Origin: Rhizobium sp. R634
GTDB taxonomy: Bacteria > Pseudomonadota > Alphaproteobacteria > Rhizobiales > Rhizobiaceae
Direction of reading: 5' to 3'
NCBI RefSeq assembly: GCF_002211305.1
Contig: NZ_LOKW01000026.1
Location: 310,001 to 374,000 of the forward strand
DNA length: 64,000 nucleotides
The position numbers and the translations under genes were made by a program. The notes under the pieces are model-generated. The model made no database searches and had not been told where the DNA came from. It saw only the letters and a list, made by a program, of their open reading frames with translations. Of the stretch, positions 54,191 to 63,947 are shown piece after piece. Position 1 is the first letter of the stretch; each line of letters begins with the position of its first letter.

Positions 54191-55480
54191 ATGGCGATCC
54201 TTCCGCCCGGTTTCATATCGGACCGCTCGGGCAATTTTGGCATCATGACTGCGCTGCTGATGCTGCCGCTGCTTGGCGCCGCCGGCATGGCTGTGGATTT
54301 CGCCCATGCATTGAGCCTGAGGACTCAGCTTTATGCCGCCGCCGATGCCGCCGCCGTCGGTTCGATCGCCGAAAAATCCGGAGCGGTCGCCGCCGCGATG
54401 ACGATGAGCGGCAACGGCACGATCTCGCTTGGCAAAACCGATGCCCGCAACATCTTCATGTCTCAGATGTCGGGCGAGCTCACCGATATTCAAGTCGATC
54501 TCGGCATCGACGTCACCAAGGCCGCCAACAAGCTGAACTCGCAGGTTTCCTTTACGGCGACCGTGCCGACCACCTTCATGCGCGTTCTCGGCCGGGATTC
54601 GATCACCATCTCGGGCACGGCGACGGCCGAATATCAGACCGCTTCCTTCATGGATTTCTACATCCTGCTGGACAACACCCCGTCAATGGGCGTCGGCGCC
54701 ACCGCAAAAGACGTCTCGACGATGGAAAAGAACACCAGTGATAGCTGCGCCTTCGCCTGCCATGAAACGCAAAACAGCAACAACTATTACAATCTCGCCA
54801 AGAAGCTCGGCGTCAGCATGCGCATCGACGTCGTGCGCCAGGCAACCAAGGAACTGACGCAGACCGCAAAAGCGACGCGGGTTTCCACCAATCAATTCCA
54901 AATGGGCGTCTATACGTTCGGTACCAAGGCCGAAGACGCCAAGCTCACCACCATCTCCGATCCGACCGACAATCTCGATCAGGTACGCACCTATACGGAC
55001 GCCGTCGACCTGATGACCATTCCGTATCAGGGCTACAATAACGACCAGCAGACAAGCTTCGACAACGCTCTGACGCAGATGAACGACATCATCACCACCC
55101 CCGGCGACGGCAGCACCGCCACGACGCGGCAGAAGATCCTGTTCTTCGTCTCGGACGGCGTCGGCGACAGCGAGAAGCCGAAGGGCTGCACCAAGAAACT
55201 CACCGGCAAACGGTGCCAGGAGCCGATCGACACTTCCTTCTGCAAGCCGCTGAAGGACAAGGGCATCAGGATTGCGGTGCTTTACACGACCTACCTGCCT
55301 CTGCCGAAAAACAGCTGGTACAATACCTGGATCAGCCCCTTCCAGAGCCAGATCCCGACGAAGATGCAGGAATGCGCCTCGCCAGGCCTCTATTTCGAGG
55401 TGACGCCGACCGAAGGTATCGCCGATGCGATGAAGGCACTCTTCCTCAAGGTCATCCGTGCGCCGCGCATTACCAGCTAA
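54191..55480 (+). CDS. TadG-like pilus assembly protein with vWA domain
   Basis: A 429-residue protein. An N-terminal signal-anchor of TadE/TadG type (GIMTALLMLPLLGAAGMAVDF) is followed by ALSLRTQLYAAADAAAVG. The remainder is a von Willebrand A domain with a metal-binding motif DNTPSMG (DxTxS in place of DxSxS). Several cysteine pairs (SCAFACHE, CTKKL, RCQE, FCK) suggest disulfides. No other tad genes are in the window. ATG 54191 with GGGGA upstream. Confidence 0.85.
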   Translation: MAILPPGFISDRSGNFGIMTALLMLPLLGAAGMAVDFAHALSLRTQLYAAADAAAVGSIAEKSGAVAAAMTMSGNGTISLGKTDARNIFMSQMSGELTDIQVDLGIDVTKAANKLNSQVSFTATVPTTFMRVLGRDSITISGTATAEYQTASFMDFYILLDNTPSMGVGATAKDVSTMEKNTSDSCAFACHETQNSNNYYNLAKKLGVSMRIDVVRQATKELTQTAKATRVSTNQFQMGVYTFGTKAEDAKLTTISDPTDNLDQVRTYTDAVDLMTIPYQGYNNDQQTSFDNALTQMNDIITTPGDGSTATTRQKILFFVSDGVGDSEKPKGCTKKLTGKRCQEPIDTSFCKPLKDKGIRIAVLYTTYLPLPKNSWYNTWISPFQSQIPTKMQECASPGLYFEVTPTEGIADAMKALFLKVIRAPRITS

Positions 55481-55495
55481 GCGCACACGGGAGTC

Positions 55496-56881
55496 TCAAA
55501 CGCGCTGCCCGTCGCGGATTCGGTAGCTCGGCGCATACATGGTGACGAGCTCTTCGGCCGCGGTCGGATGCAGCGCCATCGTCCGGTCGAAATCGTCCTT
55601 GGTGCAGCCGGCCTTCAGCGTGATGCCGAGCAGCTGCGCCATTTCGCCGGCATCATGGCCAAGAATATGGGCGCCCACCACCTTGCGGCTCGCCGCATCG
55701 ACGATCAGCTTCATGATCATCCGCTCGGGCCGGCCGGAAAGCGTGGCCTTCAGCGGCCGGAACTGGGCGCGGTACACTTCGAGCTCGCCGTACCGCTTGC
55801 CCGCCTCTTCTTCCGACAGGCCGACGGTGCCGATCTCTGGCTGCGAGAAGACGGCGGTCGGGATCAGCTCGTAGTCCGGCCGGGTGGGATTGTTCTTGTA
55901 TTCGGTCTCGATGAAGCACATCGCCTCGTGAATCGCCACCGGCGTCAACTGTACCCGGTTGGTGACATCGCCGAGCGCATAGATGTTTTCGACATTGGTG
56001 CGGGAATAATCGTCGACGATGATGGCGCCGCGCTCGTCGACGGCGACGCCGGCCGCTTCGAGGCCGAGGCCCTCCGTGTTCGGATCGCGCCCGAGCGCCA
56101 GCATGACCACGTCGGCTCGCAGCGTTCCGCTGTTCAACGTCTCGAGAACGAGACCGTCCTCGCCTTTCGAAACCTGCTGCAGCGTGTCATGGCAGAGAAT
56201 GCGGATGCCCTTGGCGACCATCGCCTCGTGAAGCCCGCGCCTCAGATCCTCATCGAAGCGCGACAGGATTTCGGCGCCGCGATAAATCAGCGTCGTGTCT
56301 ACACCGAGACCGTGGAAGATATTGGCGAATTCGACGGCGATATAACCGCCGCCGGCGATGACGATCGATTTCGGCAGCTCCTCGAGATGAAAAGCCTCGT
56401 TGGAGGAGATGCAAAGCTCGTGACCGGGAAGCGCGACATGCGGGTTCGGCCGGCCGCCGGTCGCGATCATGATCGTCTTCGCCGTCACCATCTGCCCGGT
56501 TTTCATCAGTCGCACCGTATGGGCATCGACGAGTTCAGCGCGTGTTTCCAGGATTTCGGCATTGGCGCCGACGAGGCCTTTTTTGTAGAGGCCTTCCAGC
56601 CGGGCGATCTCGGCATCCTTGGCCGCCACCAACTTCTTCCAGTCGAAGCTGCTTTCGCCGACCGTCCAGCCGAAGCCCGCCGCATCCTCGAAGTGCTCGT
56701 GGAACTGCGAGGCATAGACGAAGAGCTTCTTCGGCACACAGCCGCGGATGACGCAGGTGCCGCCGTAGCGGTACTCCTCGGCGATCGCCACCTTCTTGCC
56801 GAGCGAAGCGGCGACACGAGCGCCGCGCACGCCGCCGGAACCGCCGCCGATGACGAAGAGGTCGTAATCATAGGAAGACAT
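55496..56881 (-). CDS. gor: Glutathione-disulfide reductase
   Basis: A 461-residue flavoprotein disulfide reductase. FAD-binding GGGSGGVRGARVAASLG, redox-active GGTCVIRGCVPKK (Cys-x4-Cys), NADPH-binding GGGYIAVEFANIFHGLG, and the C-terminal catalytic TMALHPTAAEE with the His-Glu dyad. These identify glutathione reductase rather than dihydrolipoamide dehydrogenase or mercuric reductase. It keeps glutathione reduced. ATG 56881 has GGAG six bases upstream. It is the last of a leftward cluster from rpiA, but the gaps between genes are wide. Confidence 0.94.
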   Translation of the reverse strand: MSSYDYDLFVIGGGSGGVRGARVAASLGKKVAIAEEYRYGGTCVIRGCVPKKLFVYASQFHEHFEDAAGFGWTVGESSFDWKKLVAAKDAEIARLEGLYKKGLVGANAEILETRAELVDAHTVRLMKTGQMVTAKTIMIATGGRPNPHVALPGHELCISSNEAFHLEELPKSIVIAGGGYIAVEFANIFHGLGVDTTLIYRGAEILSRFDEDLRRGLHEAMVAKGIRILCHDTLQQVSKGEDGLVLETLNSGTLRADVVMLALGRDPNTEGLGLEAAGVAVDERGAIIVDDYSRTNVENIYALGDVTNRVQLTPVAIHEAMCFIETEYKNNPTRPDYELIPTAVFSQPEIGTVGLSEEEAGKRYGELEVYRAQFRPLKATLSGRPERMIMKLIVDAASRKVVGAHILGHDAGEMAQLLGITLKAGCTKDDFDRTMALHPTAAEELVTMYAPSYRIRDGQRV

Positions 56882-57088
56882 GAGAAGCTCCGGAAGGAAT
56901 CGCAGGAAGGACGTCCCTGATATAGGGGCGATCCTCATCAAAACAAAAGCCCCGCTCCTGCGTCTTCCCGTTCTCCATCGCCGAATCTTGCTCCGTCAGC
57001 GTTGACCACGGTCGTCGTCAGGGTTGACCAGGCCCGCTGCGGCTGGCAGGGCAATGCAGGGAAACGGAAAAGCATGCCGGAGCAGATT

Positions 57089-57307
57089 ATGGATCAAACT
57101 CTCTTCGCCAACCTGTGCAAGGCCGGCAAATTCAAGGAAGCGCTCAACCTCGCCATCCAGGGCCACGAGAACGAGAAATTCACGCCGAGCCGCTTCGCCA
57201 TGGACAAGAAAACCGGACTGCCGATCTTCTACCGCGGCAATAAGCGCGTGGAGCCGGACGAGACGGGCGTATGGCAATTGGCCAAGAGTTCGAAGGATTG
57301 GGGCTGA
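57089..57307 (+). CDS. Small conserved-looking hypothetical protein
   Basis: A 72-residue soluble protein (MDQTLFANLCKAGKFKEALN) with a helical N-terminus and a loop rich in charged residues; one cysteine. The ATG at 57089 has CGGAG six bases upstream. An in-frame ATG at 57074 also has GGAA. It is convergent with the acylphosphatase gene. No family is recognised; similar short proteins are common in Rhizobiaceae by my recollection. Confidence 0.6.
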   Translation: MDQTLFANLCKAGKFKEALNLAIQGHENEKFTPSRFAMDKKTGLPIFYRGNKRVEPDETGVWQLAKSSKDWG

Positions 57308-57327
57308 GCGCCAGGCCGCACCTGCTA

Positions 57328-57612
57328 TCAGCCGGTGATGCGGAAATCCGCCGGCCTCTTCTCGAGGCGGATCGTTTCTGTCTCGACGCCTGAAACCGAT
57401 GCGCCCGCAGGGCCGCGCTTCAAACGCTCGATCATCGCCGAAATCGCGCCATCCGGTCCGGCGATCAAAGCGGCGACCGATCCGTCCGCTTCGTTGCGTA
57501 CCCAGCCTGTGACCCCGAGCCGCAACGCTTCGTCGCGCGTCCACATGCGAAATCCCACGCCTTGGACCTTGCCAGATATCCGCGCTCGTACAGCCTCGTA
57601 TTGATCGGACAT
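57328..57612 (-). CDS. Acylphosphatase
   Basis: A 94-residue acylphosphatase that hydrolyses carboxyl-phosphate bonds. The phosphate-binding loop GKVQGVGFRMWT holds the catalytic arginine, and the second residue (asparagine) is in GWVRNEADGSV. ATG 57612 has GAGG four bases upstream. The upstream frame to 57663 crosses a terminator hairpin and is not used. Confidence 0.93.
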   Translation of the reverse strand: MSDQYEAVRARISGKVQGVGFRMWTRDEALRLGVTGWVRNEADGSVAALIAGPDGAISAMIERLKRGPAGASVSGVETETIRLEKRPADFRITG

Positions 57613-57644
57613 GTTGCCTCGTCGGTCATCGCGGCATCCATCAT

Positions 57645-57674
57645 AACAAAAAAGCCCGGACAATGCCGGGCTTT
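57645..57674 (-). terminator. Intrinsic terminator after the DUF2059 gene
   Basis: A nine-base stem (57651-57659 with 57666-57674) is followed by TTTTTTGTTATG on the minus strand, 22 bases past the leftward DUF2059 stop. Confidence 0.85.
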
Positions 57675-57696
57675 CGCAAATTCTGACAGGCAGGCC

Positions 57697-58254
57697 TTAC
57701 TGCTGGGCGGCCGGTGCCGGGGCAACCGGGCTGTCGGTTGCCGGCGGCGGCGCCTTGATGACCTTGGACAGTTCGGCGTTGCTCTGCTTTTCCAGATCGC
57801 GGGAAATGCCCTGCGCCCAGATGTCGGCGGCCTTCGCGGTTTCGCGCGAAGCGACCGGGCCGTCGCGCAGCAGCTTCTTGCCGACGTCGGAGGTGTAGAA
57901 GGCGGCGATCGCCTTCAGCTCGTCGACCGTGAAAGCCTTGGCATAGGTGAGTGCGGCTTCCTTTTCGAGATCGCCGCGGCGCGGCGCCAGTGCCAGCGCC
58001 TGCGCATCGACCGTCGAAGAGATGATGTCCTGGTAGTTCGGCGAATCCTGGATGAGGCCGGCCTTCAGACGCTCGGCAAGGCCCGGCAGGATGTTGTCGA
58101 ACTGGGCCGTGGCGCCGATGGCGTCGATCGCCGCGCGCGCAGCCTTCAGCTGCTCATCGGAGGCTTCCTGCGCCTTGACGGCGGAGCCGAAGGCAAGCCC
58201 GGAAAGAACGATGGTCGCAGCGGCGAAACGGCCAAGACCTGCAATGTTCATCAT
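57697..58254 (-). CDS. Secreted DUF2059 protein
   Basis: A 185-residue exported protein with a signal peptide (FAAATIVLSGLAFGSAVKA). The mature domain includes ALTYAKAFTVDELKAIAAFY and TSDVGKKLL, the DUF2059 signature shared by periplasmic proteins of unknown role. The Pro/Ala-rich C-terminus is probably disordered. Start at the double ATG near 58254, with AGGAG upstream. It lies 15 bases after rpiA, and a terminator follows. Confidence 0.88.
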   Translation of the reverse strand: MMNIAGLGRFAAATIVLSGLAFGSAVKAQEASDEQLKAARAAIDAIGATAQFDNILPGLAERLKAGLIQDSPNYQDIISSTVDAQALALAPRRGDLEKEAALTYAKAFTVDELKAIAAFYTSDVGKKLLRDGPVASRETAKAADIWAQGISRDLEKQSNAELSKVIKAPPPATDSPVAPAPAAQQ

Positions 58255-58269
58255 GAGTGTATGCTCCTG

Positions 58270-58968
58270 TTATCTGTTCGCCTGCAGCGTGCGCGCACCC
58301 GCAGGACCGGCAATGATCGCAAGTGCCGCCATATTGATAAAGAGCCCGTGTTCGACGACGCCGGGTATGGAATTCAGCTCGCTCGAAAGCGCCTCTGCAT
58401 CAGGAATGCGGCCAAAAGATGCATCGATGATGTGATGGCCGCCATCCGTGGTAAACTCTCCGTCACCCGACTGGCGCAGGCTGAGCTCACCGGAAAGGCC
58501 AAGCCGCGCCGCAACCTTTTCGATCGCCATCCGGGTCGAGACGAGGCCGAACGGATTGACCTCGATCGGCAGCGCGTAGGCGCCGAGCGTGTCGACCAGC
58601 TTGCTCTCGTCGGCGATGACGATCATCCGCTGCGAAGCGGCGGCAACGATCTTTTCACGCAGCAGCGCGCCGCCGCCGCCCTTGATGAGTCTCAGCGCTG
58701 CGTCGACCTCATCGGCGCCGTCGATCGTCAGATCAAGCGCCGGCAGCTCGTCGAGCGACTTCAGCGGCACGCCCAGTTCGACGCAGAGCCGCGCGGTTCT
58801 TTCGGACGTCGGGACACCCTCGACCTTGAAGCCGCGGGCGACCTTCTCCGCCAGCAGCCGGACGAATTCTTCGGCCGTGCTGCCGGTGCCGATCCCAAGG
58901 CGCATCCCGCTTTCGACATGGGCAAGTGCGGCCTCGGCGGCCTTGATCTTCATTTCGCGCGCATCCAT
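58270..58968 (-). CDS. rpiA: Ribose-5-phosphate isomerase A
   Basis: A 232-residue RpiA, which interconverts ribose 5-phosphate and ribulose 5-phosphate. The family blocks LGIGTGSTAEEFVR, LTIDGADEVDAALRLIKGGG and ALLREKIVA are intact, including the catalytic Asp and Lys. The start at 58968 is an ATG with AGGAG about ten bases upstream; the frame is open to 59118 but is not used. It is divergent from gph and probably co-transcribed with the DUF2059 gene. Confidence 0.95.
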   Translation of the reverse strand: MDAREMKIKAAEAALAHVESGMRLGIGTGSTAEEFVRLLAEKVARGFKVEGVPTSERTARLCVELGVPLKSLDELPALDLTIDGADEVDAALRLIKGGGGALLREKIVAAASQRMIVIADESKLVDTLGAYALPIEVNPFGLVSTRMAIEKVAARLGLSGELSLRQSGDGEFTTDGGHHIIDASFGRIPDAEALSSELNSIPGVVEHGLFINMAALAIIAGPAGARTLQANR

Positions 58969-59214
58969 GCGCCGCCAGCTCCTGATATTGCGTTGGATGT
59001 GCTGTTTACACGGCTCGCCAGGCAAACGAAAGTCAAAATCATCACGGAAAATGAAAAGCCGAAACAAATGCCTGCGGCCTCCCCGCTCATCCCCAGGCCG
59101 TTGCTTTCCACCGCGCAATCGCCTACCCCAGGGACAACGCAGTCGTTCCCAGAAGGACGCAGTCGCCCCCTGAGGCGACGCTCACCACGCCCCATCGCTT
59201 AAAGAGGCAAACCC

Positions 59215-59925
59215 TTGACCCCTGCCCCCGCTCATCAGGCGCTTGTCGTCTTCGATCTCGACGGAACGCTTCTCGATACGCATGCCGATCTCGTCGAAAG
59301 CCTGAACCATACGATCGCAGCCCTCGGCCTCGAACCGGTCAGCTATGACGATCTCACCCATCTCGTCGGCCAGGGCGCGCGGGTAATGATCGAACGCGCC
59401 TGCCGCCTGCGCGGCCATCCGCTCGCCGCAGACGCCGTGCAGCCGCTCATGGAACGCTTCGTCGCCCATTATGCCGGCAATATGCCCGGCCACACCGAAC
59501 CCTATCCAGGCTTGGTCGCCGCGATGGAGCGGCTGAAATCCGCCGGCTATCACCTTGCCGTCTGCACTAACAAGATGGAGAGCCTCGCGCTCGGTCTGCT
59601 CGACAAGCTCGATCTCACCCACTATTTCACCGCCATCACCGGCGGCGATACTTTCGAACACCGCAAACCCGACGCTCGCCATCTGACGGGCACCATCGAG
59701 CGCGCCGGCGGCGATCTCTCCCGAACCGTGATGATCGGCGACAGCATCAACGATATCGCCGTAGCGAGAAACGCCGGCGTGCCATCGATCGCCGTGCCCT
59801 TCGGCTATTCTGACGTGCCGGTCTCGACGTTGAACCCGGATGTTATCATCACGCATTATGATGAACTGACGGTGGAGCTGGTGGAGAGGCTGCTGCGAGA
59901 GTATGCGGAGAAGGTTGCGGTCTGA
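59215..59925 (+). CDS. gph: Phosphoglycolate phosphatase
   Basis: A 236-residue HAD hydrolase of the Gph type. HAD motif I FDLDGTLLDT, motif II VCTNK and motif III KPDARHLTG with motif IV MIGDSINDI are in order; a helical cap lies between motifs I and II. It removes phosphate from 2-phosphoglycolate. TTG start at 59215 with GAGG eight bases upstream. Other HAD substrates cannot be excluded. Confidence 0.9.
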   Translation: MTPAPAHQALVVFDLDGTLLDTHADLVESLNHTIAALGLEPVSYDDLTHLVGQGARVMIERACRLRGHPLAADAVQPLMERFVAHYAGNMPGHTEPYPGLVAAMERLKSAGYHLAVCTNKMESLALGLLDKLDLTHYFTAITGGDTFEHRKPDARHLTGTIERAGGDLSRTVMIGDSINDIAVARNAGVPSIAVPFGYSDVPVSTLNPDVIITHYDELTVELVERLLREYAEKVAV

Positions 59926-59944
59926 AGCGTCCGCTCACCTATCC

Positions 59945-60116
59945 TCCCTCATTCCTGTGCCTGTCACAGGAATCCAGCCGGCTTGCGTCCGCAAGCAGAA
60001 TAGACTCTGAGCTGAATATGAGATCGCTCCTGCGATCGCACCATTTATCAACGGTAATTTCCCGCCACATGGACACGCGGCTGCTGGATTCCTGTGACGA
60101 GCACAGGAATGAGGGA
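59945..60116. repeat. RIME-type intergenic palindromic element
   Basis: 34-base arms (59945-59978 and 60083-60116) are inverted copies with two or three differences (a TCCCTCATTCCTGTG core). They enclose a central part with its own small palindromes. Position between genes and structure match the Rhizobium intergenic mosaic elements (RIME). It contains no gene and fills most of the 296-base gap to the L,D-transpeptidase. Confidence 0.8.
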
Positions 60117-60169
60117 CGAGTTTGGCGCACCGGTCTGCCAAACACAACGCTCACCTATTCCTCGCCCAA

Positions 60170-60198
60170 TACAAAATGGGCGGCCCGAAGACCGCCCA
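60170..60198 (-). terminator. Intrinsic terminator after the L,D-transpeptidase gene
   Basis: A seven-base stem (60177-60183 with 60192-60198) is followed on the minus strand by TTTTGTATT, about 24 bases past the stop. Confidence 0.7.
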
Positions 60199-60221
60199 AT
60201 CAATAACCCGACAAACCTGTA

Positions 60222-62135
60222 TCAGATCTGCGCCCCACGCGCCTTCGTCGTCGCGTCGAAAGCTTTGTCGACATAGGCGTCGCGGCCGTAGACGTCGTCG
60301 AAATATTCCACCACGCCGTCCTTGTTCGGCCAGGCGGTGAAATAGGAAACGTAAACCGGGATCTTCTGCGGCACTCTCACCGCATGGTTCTGGCCGGTAG
60401 CGATCTGCTTTGCGACCTCCTGGACAGTCGTGCCGAGCACGGCCGCCGCCATGGCGCGCGGATCGGCAAGGCGCACGCAGCCGTGGCTGAGAGCCCGCAT
60501 GTCCCGTTTGAAGAAGCTCTTCGAAGGCGTGTCATGCATGTAAATCGCATGGCTGTTCGGGAACAGGATCTTCAGTTCGCCGAGCGCATTGTCGCTGCTT
60601 GGCGGCTGGCGCACCGAGACGTTCTGTGTCGAGCCGTACCAATCGACGCTGGACGAGGCGACGGCGTGGCCGTTGACTTCGACTTCGTAGCCGAGCTGGT
60701 CGAGATAGTTCGGGTCCGAGCGCAGCTTCGGCAGCATCTCATTGATGATGATCGACTGCGGCACGCCCCAGAACGGGTTGAACTCCACCGTCTCGATCTC
60801 GTCGTTGAAGAAATAGGTCTGATTGTTCTTGCCGCCGACCACCACGCGCATCGACAGCTGTTCCTTGCCGTCATTGTGGTAGTAGGCCATGTAGGCGGGC
60901 TGGTTGATCATGACGTAACGGGAACCGAGGTCCTCCGGCAGCCAGCGCGCCTGCTCCAAGGCAACGACGAGCTTGTCGATCTTCGAGGCGCTGGTGTCGC
61001 CGCCGGTCATGGCGCGTACCGTCGCCTGGCCGATGACGCCGTCCGGCTTCAGGCCGCGCTCCTTCTGGAAGTCCTCGACCAGCGAGACGATGTCGGGAGA
61101 ATAGTCGCTGCTGCCGGTGTAGGCGGCAAGCGTCGCCGCATGATCGGTCTTCAGCGTCTCGGAACCATGCTTCTGCAGCGCCTTGACGATATTGGCGATC
61201 TCCGGAGAGCTGTCGCCCGGCCGAAGCAGTCCGCTGAGCGAAATGACGATGTGCTCCTCGCTACCGCCATCAGCGGCCCGCAGCTTCGCAAGCTCGGTCT
61301 TCAGCGCCAGGAACTGCGGGCTGTCGGGCGAACGGCTGGCGATGTAAGCGCCGACATCGGGGCTCATGCGGGCAAGTTTCAGCACCGGCGTCAGATTGAC
61401 GACCTTGCGCTGAAAATCGTGATAGCCGGAAATCTTGTTCGGATCGATGCGGCCGCGCACCGTGTCCTGCACGAAGGCCAGCACCTTGGCCGAAAGATCG
61501 AGTTCGAATTGCGTCAACGCCCGGTCGCGTACGGCGGGATCGGGATTTGCCGGATCGATCTCGGGCGCCTGAACGGCATAATCGGCCGCATCGAGCCCGA
61601 CCGAGGACGCATCGGCAAGCGTCGCCATCGCCGACTTGGCGCGCTCGTTGATCTGGTTGCCGTCGACCCAGACGAGTGGATTGCGGTTGTCGCCATAATA
61701 GGCTTCGAGCGCCTTGGCGACGTCGGCATTGGCGCGGACCTTCGCCTGCGCCAGGAAGCGGCGCTGCACCACGGGTTCGGCAGTGGAATCGCCGCCCGGC
61801 GAAACTTCGGCAACCGCACCGGTGACGATCGGATCGGCGAACTTGCTGGTATCGACGAATTGCAGCGTTTCGGTCTTGTAGGTGTAGTAGCGCGGACCGC
61901 TCACCTTTGGCAGCGGCGCTTCCGGATCGAGCCCGCCCAGCGATCCGCCGGTCGCGCCGCGCGGCGCCACCCGGCCGGGCGGCATCTGGTCCATGAAGAT
62001 GGTGCTCTGGGTCCGCTGCCTGTCGCCGCGCAGCATATCCATCAGCGTATAGGCATGCGCGGGAGCGGCACTCATTACCGCCAGCCCGCAGGAAATTGCC
62101 AATGCGGATACCGCGCCTTTCAAAACGAACGTCAT
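60222..62135 (-). CDS. Large L,D-transpeptidase (YcbB-like)
   Basis: A 637-residue periplasmic enzyme that forms 3-3 crosslinks in peptidoglycan. A signal peptide (ALAISCGLAVMSAAPAHA), a long N-terminal part, a peptidoglycan-binding domain (about 330-385: VEDFQKERGLKPDGVIG) and a YkuD catalytic domain with HDTPSKSFFKRDMRALSHGC, including the catalytic Cys of SHGCVRL, are visible. Size and scaffold match E. coli LdtD/YcbB. Rhizobiales peptidoglycan is rich in 3-3 links, so this is probably a main crosslinking enzyme. ATG 62135. Divergent from fumC. Confidence 0.93.
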   Translation of the reverse strand: MTFVLKGAVSALAISCGLAVMSAAPAHAYTLMDMLRGDRQRTQSTIFMDQMPPGRVAPRGATGGSLGGLDPEAPLPKVSGPRYYTYKTETLQFVDTSKFADPIVTGAVAEVSPGGDSTAEPVVQRRFLAQAKVRANADVAKALEAYYGDNRNPLVWVDGNQINERAKSAMATLADASSVGLDAADYAVQAPEIDPANPDPAVRDRALTQFELDLSAKVLAFVQDTVRGRIDPNKISGYHDFQRKVVNLTPVLKLARMSPDVGAYIASRSPDSPQFLALKTELAKLRAADGGSEEHIVISLSGLLRPGDSSPEIANIVKALQKHGSETLKTDHAATLAAYTGSSDYSPDIVSLVEDFQKERGLKPDGVIGQATVRAMTGGDTSASKIDKLVVALEQARWLPEDLGSRYVMINQPAYMAYYHNDGKEQLSMRVVVGGKNNQTYFFNDEIETVEFNPFWGVPQSIIINEMLPKLRSDPNYLDQLGYEVEVNGHAVASSSVDWYGSTQNVSVRQPPSSDNALGELKILFPNSHAIYMHDTPSKSFFKRDMRALSHGCVRLADPRAMAAAVLGTTVQEVAKQIATGQNHAVRVPQKIPVYVSYFTAWPNKDGVVEYFDDVYGRDAYVDKAFDATTKARGAQI

Positions 62136-62555
62136 ATATCTTCCAGTCCCGGTGTCATGCTGTTCTTGTCACGAGCGCAAAGCTCAAGCTCAAATCCCGC
62201 GAAACTCACGCAGCGTCGGTTCCTTCATCAGAAATTCGCCTCCGCCGCCAGCGCCGGCGGACTCAATTTCATGTGAGAGGAATCCTGCGCGTCGCCGCGC
62301 AACAGTTCACACAAAATTATGAAATTATTGGTTAATTTTTTACCGAATTTTCGCCGCCGGACCAGTGCGACAAAAACGTGCCGACGCATAAAATTTCCAA
62401 AGTGGCCGAAAAAGCACGCCGTCCGGCCAAACCAAACATGAGTGCAATATTCAATATTTCGTGCGGTATCCGGTTTTCTTGTCACGGTTTCCAACCTATA
62501 AGACCACATCTTTGGAATATGCCAGAAAACAGCATGTAAAGGGAAGGCAAGGCCC
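62136..62555. other. Long divergent intergenic region
   Basis: The 420 bases between the L,D-transpeptidase and fumC are AT-rich from 62310 to 62350. A TATAAG hexamer at 62497-62502 could be the -10 box of fumC. No CtrA box, terminator or small RNA shape is evident. Confidence 0.4.
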
Positions 62556-63947
62556 ATGACCGCAACCCGCACGGAAACCGATACTTTTGGCCCCATCGAC
62601 GTCGCCGCCGACCGATATTGGGGCGCCCAGGCGGAGCGCTCGCTCGGCAATTTCAAGATCGGCTGGGAAAAGCAGCCGCTGTCGATCGTGCGCGCACTCG
62701 GCATCGTCAAGCAGGCGGCCGCCCGCGCCAACATGTCGCTCGGCCAGCTCGATCCGGCCCTCGGCAAAGCCATCGTCGACGCCGCCCAGGAAGTGATCGA
62801 CGGCAAGCTCGATGACCATTTTCCGCTGGTCGTCTGGCAGACCGGATCCGGCACGCAGTCCAACATGAATGCCAACGAAGTGATCTCCAATCGTGCCATA
62901 GAAATGCTGGGTGGCGTCATGGGTTCCAAGAAGCCCGTGCACCCCAACGATCACGTTAACATGAGCCAGTCGTCGAACGATACCTATCCGACGGCCATGC
63001 ACATCGCCTGCGCCGAACGGATCGCCCATCACCTGCTGCCGGCCCTGAAGCACCTGCATGCCGCCCTCGACATGAAGGTCACCGAGTTCAGCCACATCAT
63101 CAAGATCGGCCGCACCCACACCCAGGACGCAACGCCGCTGACCCTCGGCCAGGAATTTTCCGGTTACGCTGCCCAGGTCGGCTCCGCCATCAAGCGCATC
63201 GAAATGACCCTGCCCGGCCTTTGCGAGCTCGCCCAGGGCGGCACTGCCGTCGGCACCGGCCTCAATGCGCCGGTGGGTTTTGCCGAGAAGGTGGCCGAAG
63301 AGATCGCCGCCATCACGGACATGCCTTTCGTCACCGCACCGAACAAGTTCGAGGCGCTCGCCTCGCATGACAGCATGGTCTTTTCCCACGGCGCCATCAA
63401 TGCCGCCGCTGCCGCCCTCTTCAAGATCGCCAACGACATTCGCCTGCTCGGCTCCGGCCCGCGCGCCGGCCTCGGCGAACTGGCGCTGCCGGAAAACGAG
63501 CCCGGCTCGTCGATCATGCCCGGCAAGGTCAATCCGACGCAATGCGAGGCGCTGACGCAAGTCTGCGTTCACATCTTCGGCAATCACGCGGCGCTGACCT
63601 TCGCCGACAGCCAGGGCCATTTCGAGCTCAACGTCTACAATCCGATGATGGCCTATAATTTCCTGCAGTCGGTACAGCTGCTCGCCGACGCCGCCGTCTC
63701 CTTCACCGACAATTGCGTTGTCGGCATCGAAGCGCGCGAAGACAACATCAAGGCCGGCCTCGAACGCTCGCTGATGCTGGTCACCGCGCTCGCCCCGAAG
63801 ATCGGCTACGACGCCGCTGCCAAGATCGCCAAGACCGCACACAAGAACGGCACGACGCTGAAGGAAGAGGCGCTCGCCAGCGGCCTCGTCACAGCCGAAG
63901 ACTACGACGCGATCGTCCGCCCGGAGACGATGATCGGCCCGAGATAG
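62556..63947 (+). CDS. fumC: Fumarate hydratase, class II
   Basis: A 463-residue fumarase, iron-free and stable, hydrating fumarate to malate. The signature GSSIMPGKVNPTQ holds the active-site loop, with SQSSNDTYPTAMH and GRTHTQDATPLTLGQ earlier and the N-terminal TETDTFGPIDV. ATG 62556 with GGAAGG upstream. It runs close to the window end, with only about 50 bases beyond. Confidence 0.96.
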   Translation: MTATRTETDTFGPIDVAADRYWGAQAERSLGNFKIGWEKQPLSIVRALGIVKQAAARANMSLGQLDPALGKAIVDAAQEVIDGKLDDHFPLVVWQTGSGTQSNMNANEVISNRAIEMLGGVMGSKKPVHPNDHVNMSQSSNDTYPTAMHIACAERIAHHLLPALKHLHAALDMKVTEFSHIIKIGRTHTQDATPLTLGQEFSGYAAQVGSAIKRIEMTLPGLCELAQGGTAVGTGLNAPVGFAEKVAEEIAAITDMPFVTAPNKFEALASHDSMVFSHGAINAAAAALFKIANDIRLLGSGPRAGLGELALPENEPGSSIMPGKVNPTQCEALTQVCVHIFGNHAALTFADSQGHFELNVYNPMMAYNFLQSVQLLADAAVSFTDNCVVGIEAREDNIKAGLERSLMLVTALAPKIGYDAAAKIAKTAHKNGTTLKEEALASGLVTAEDYDAIVRPETMIGPR

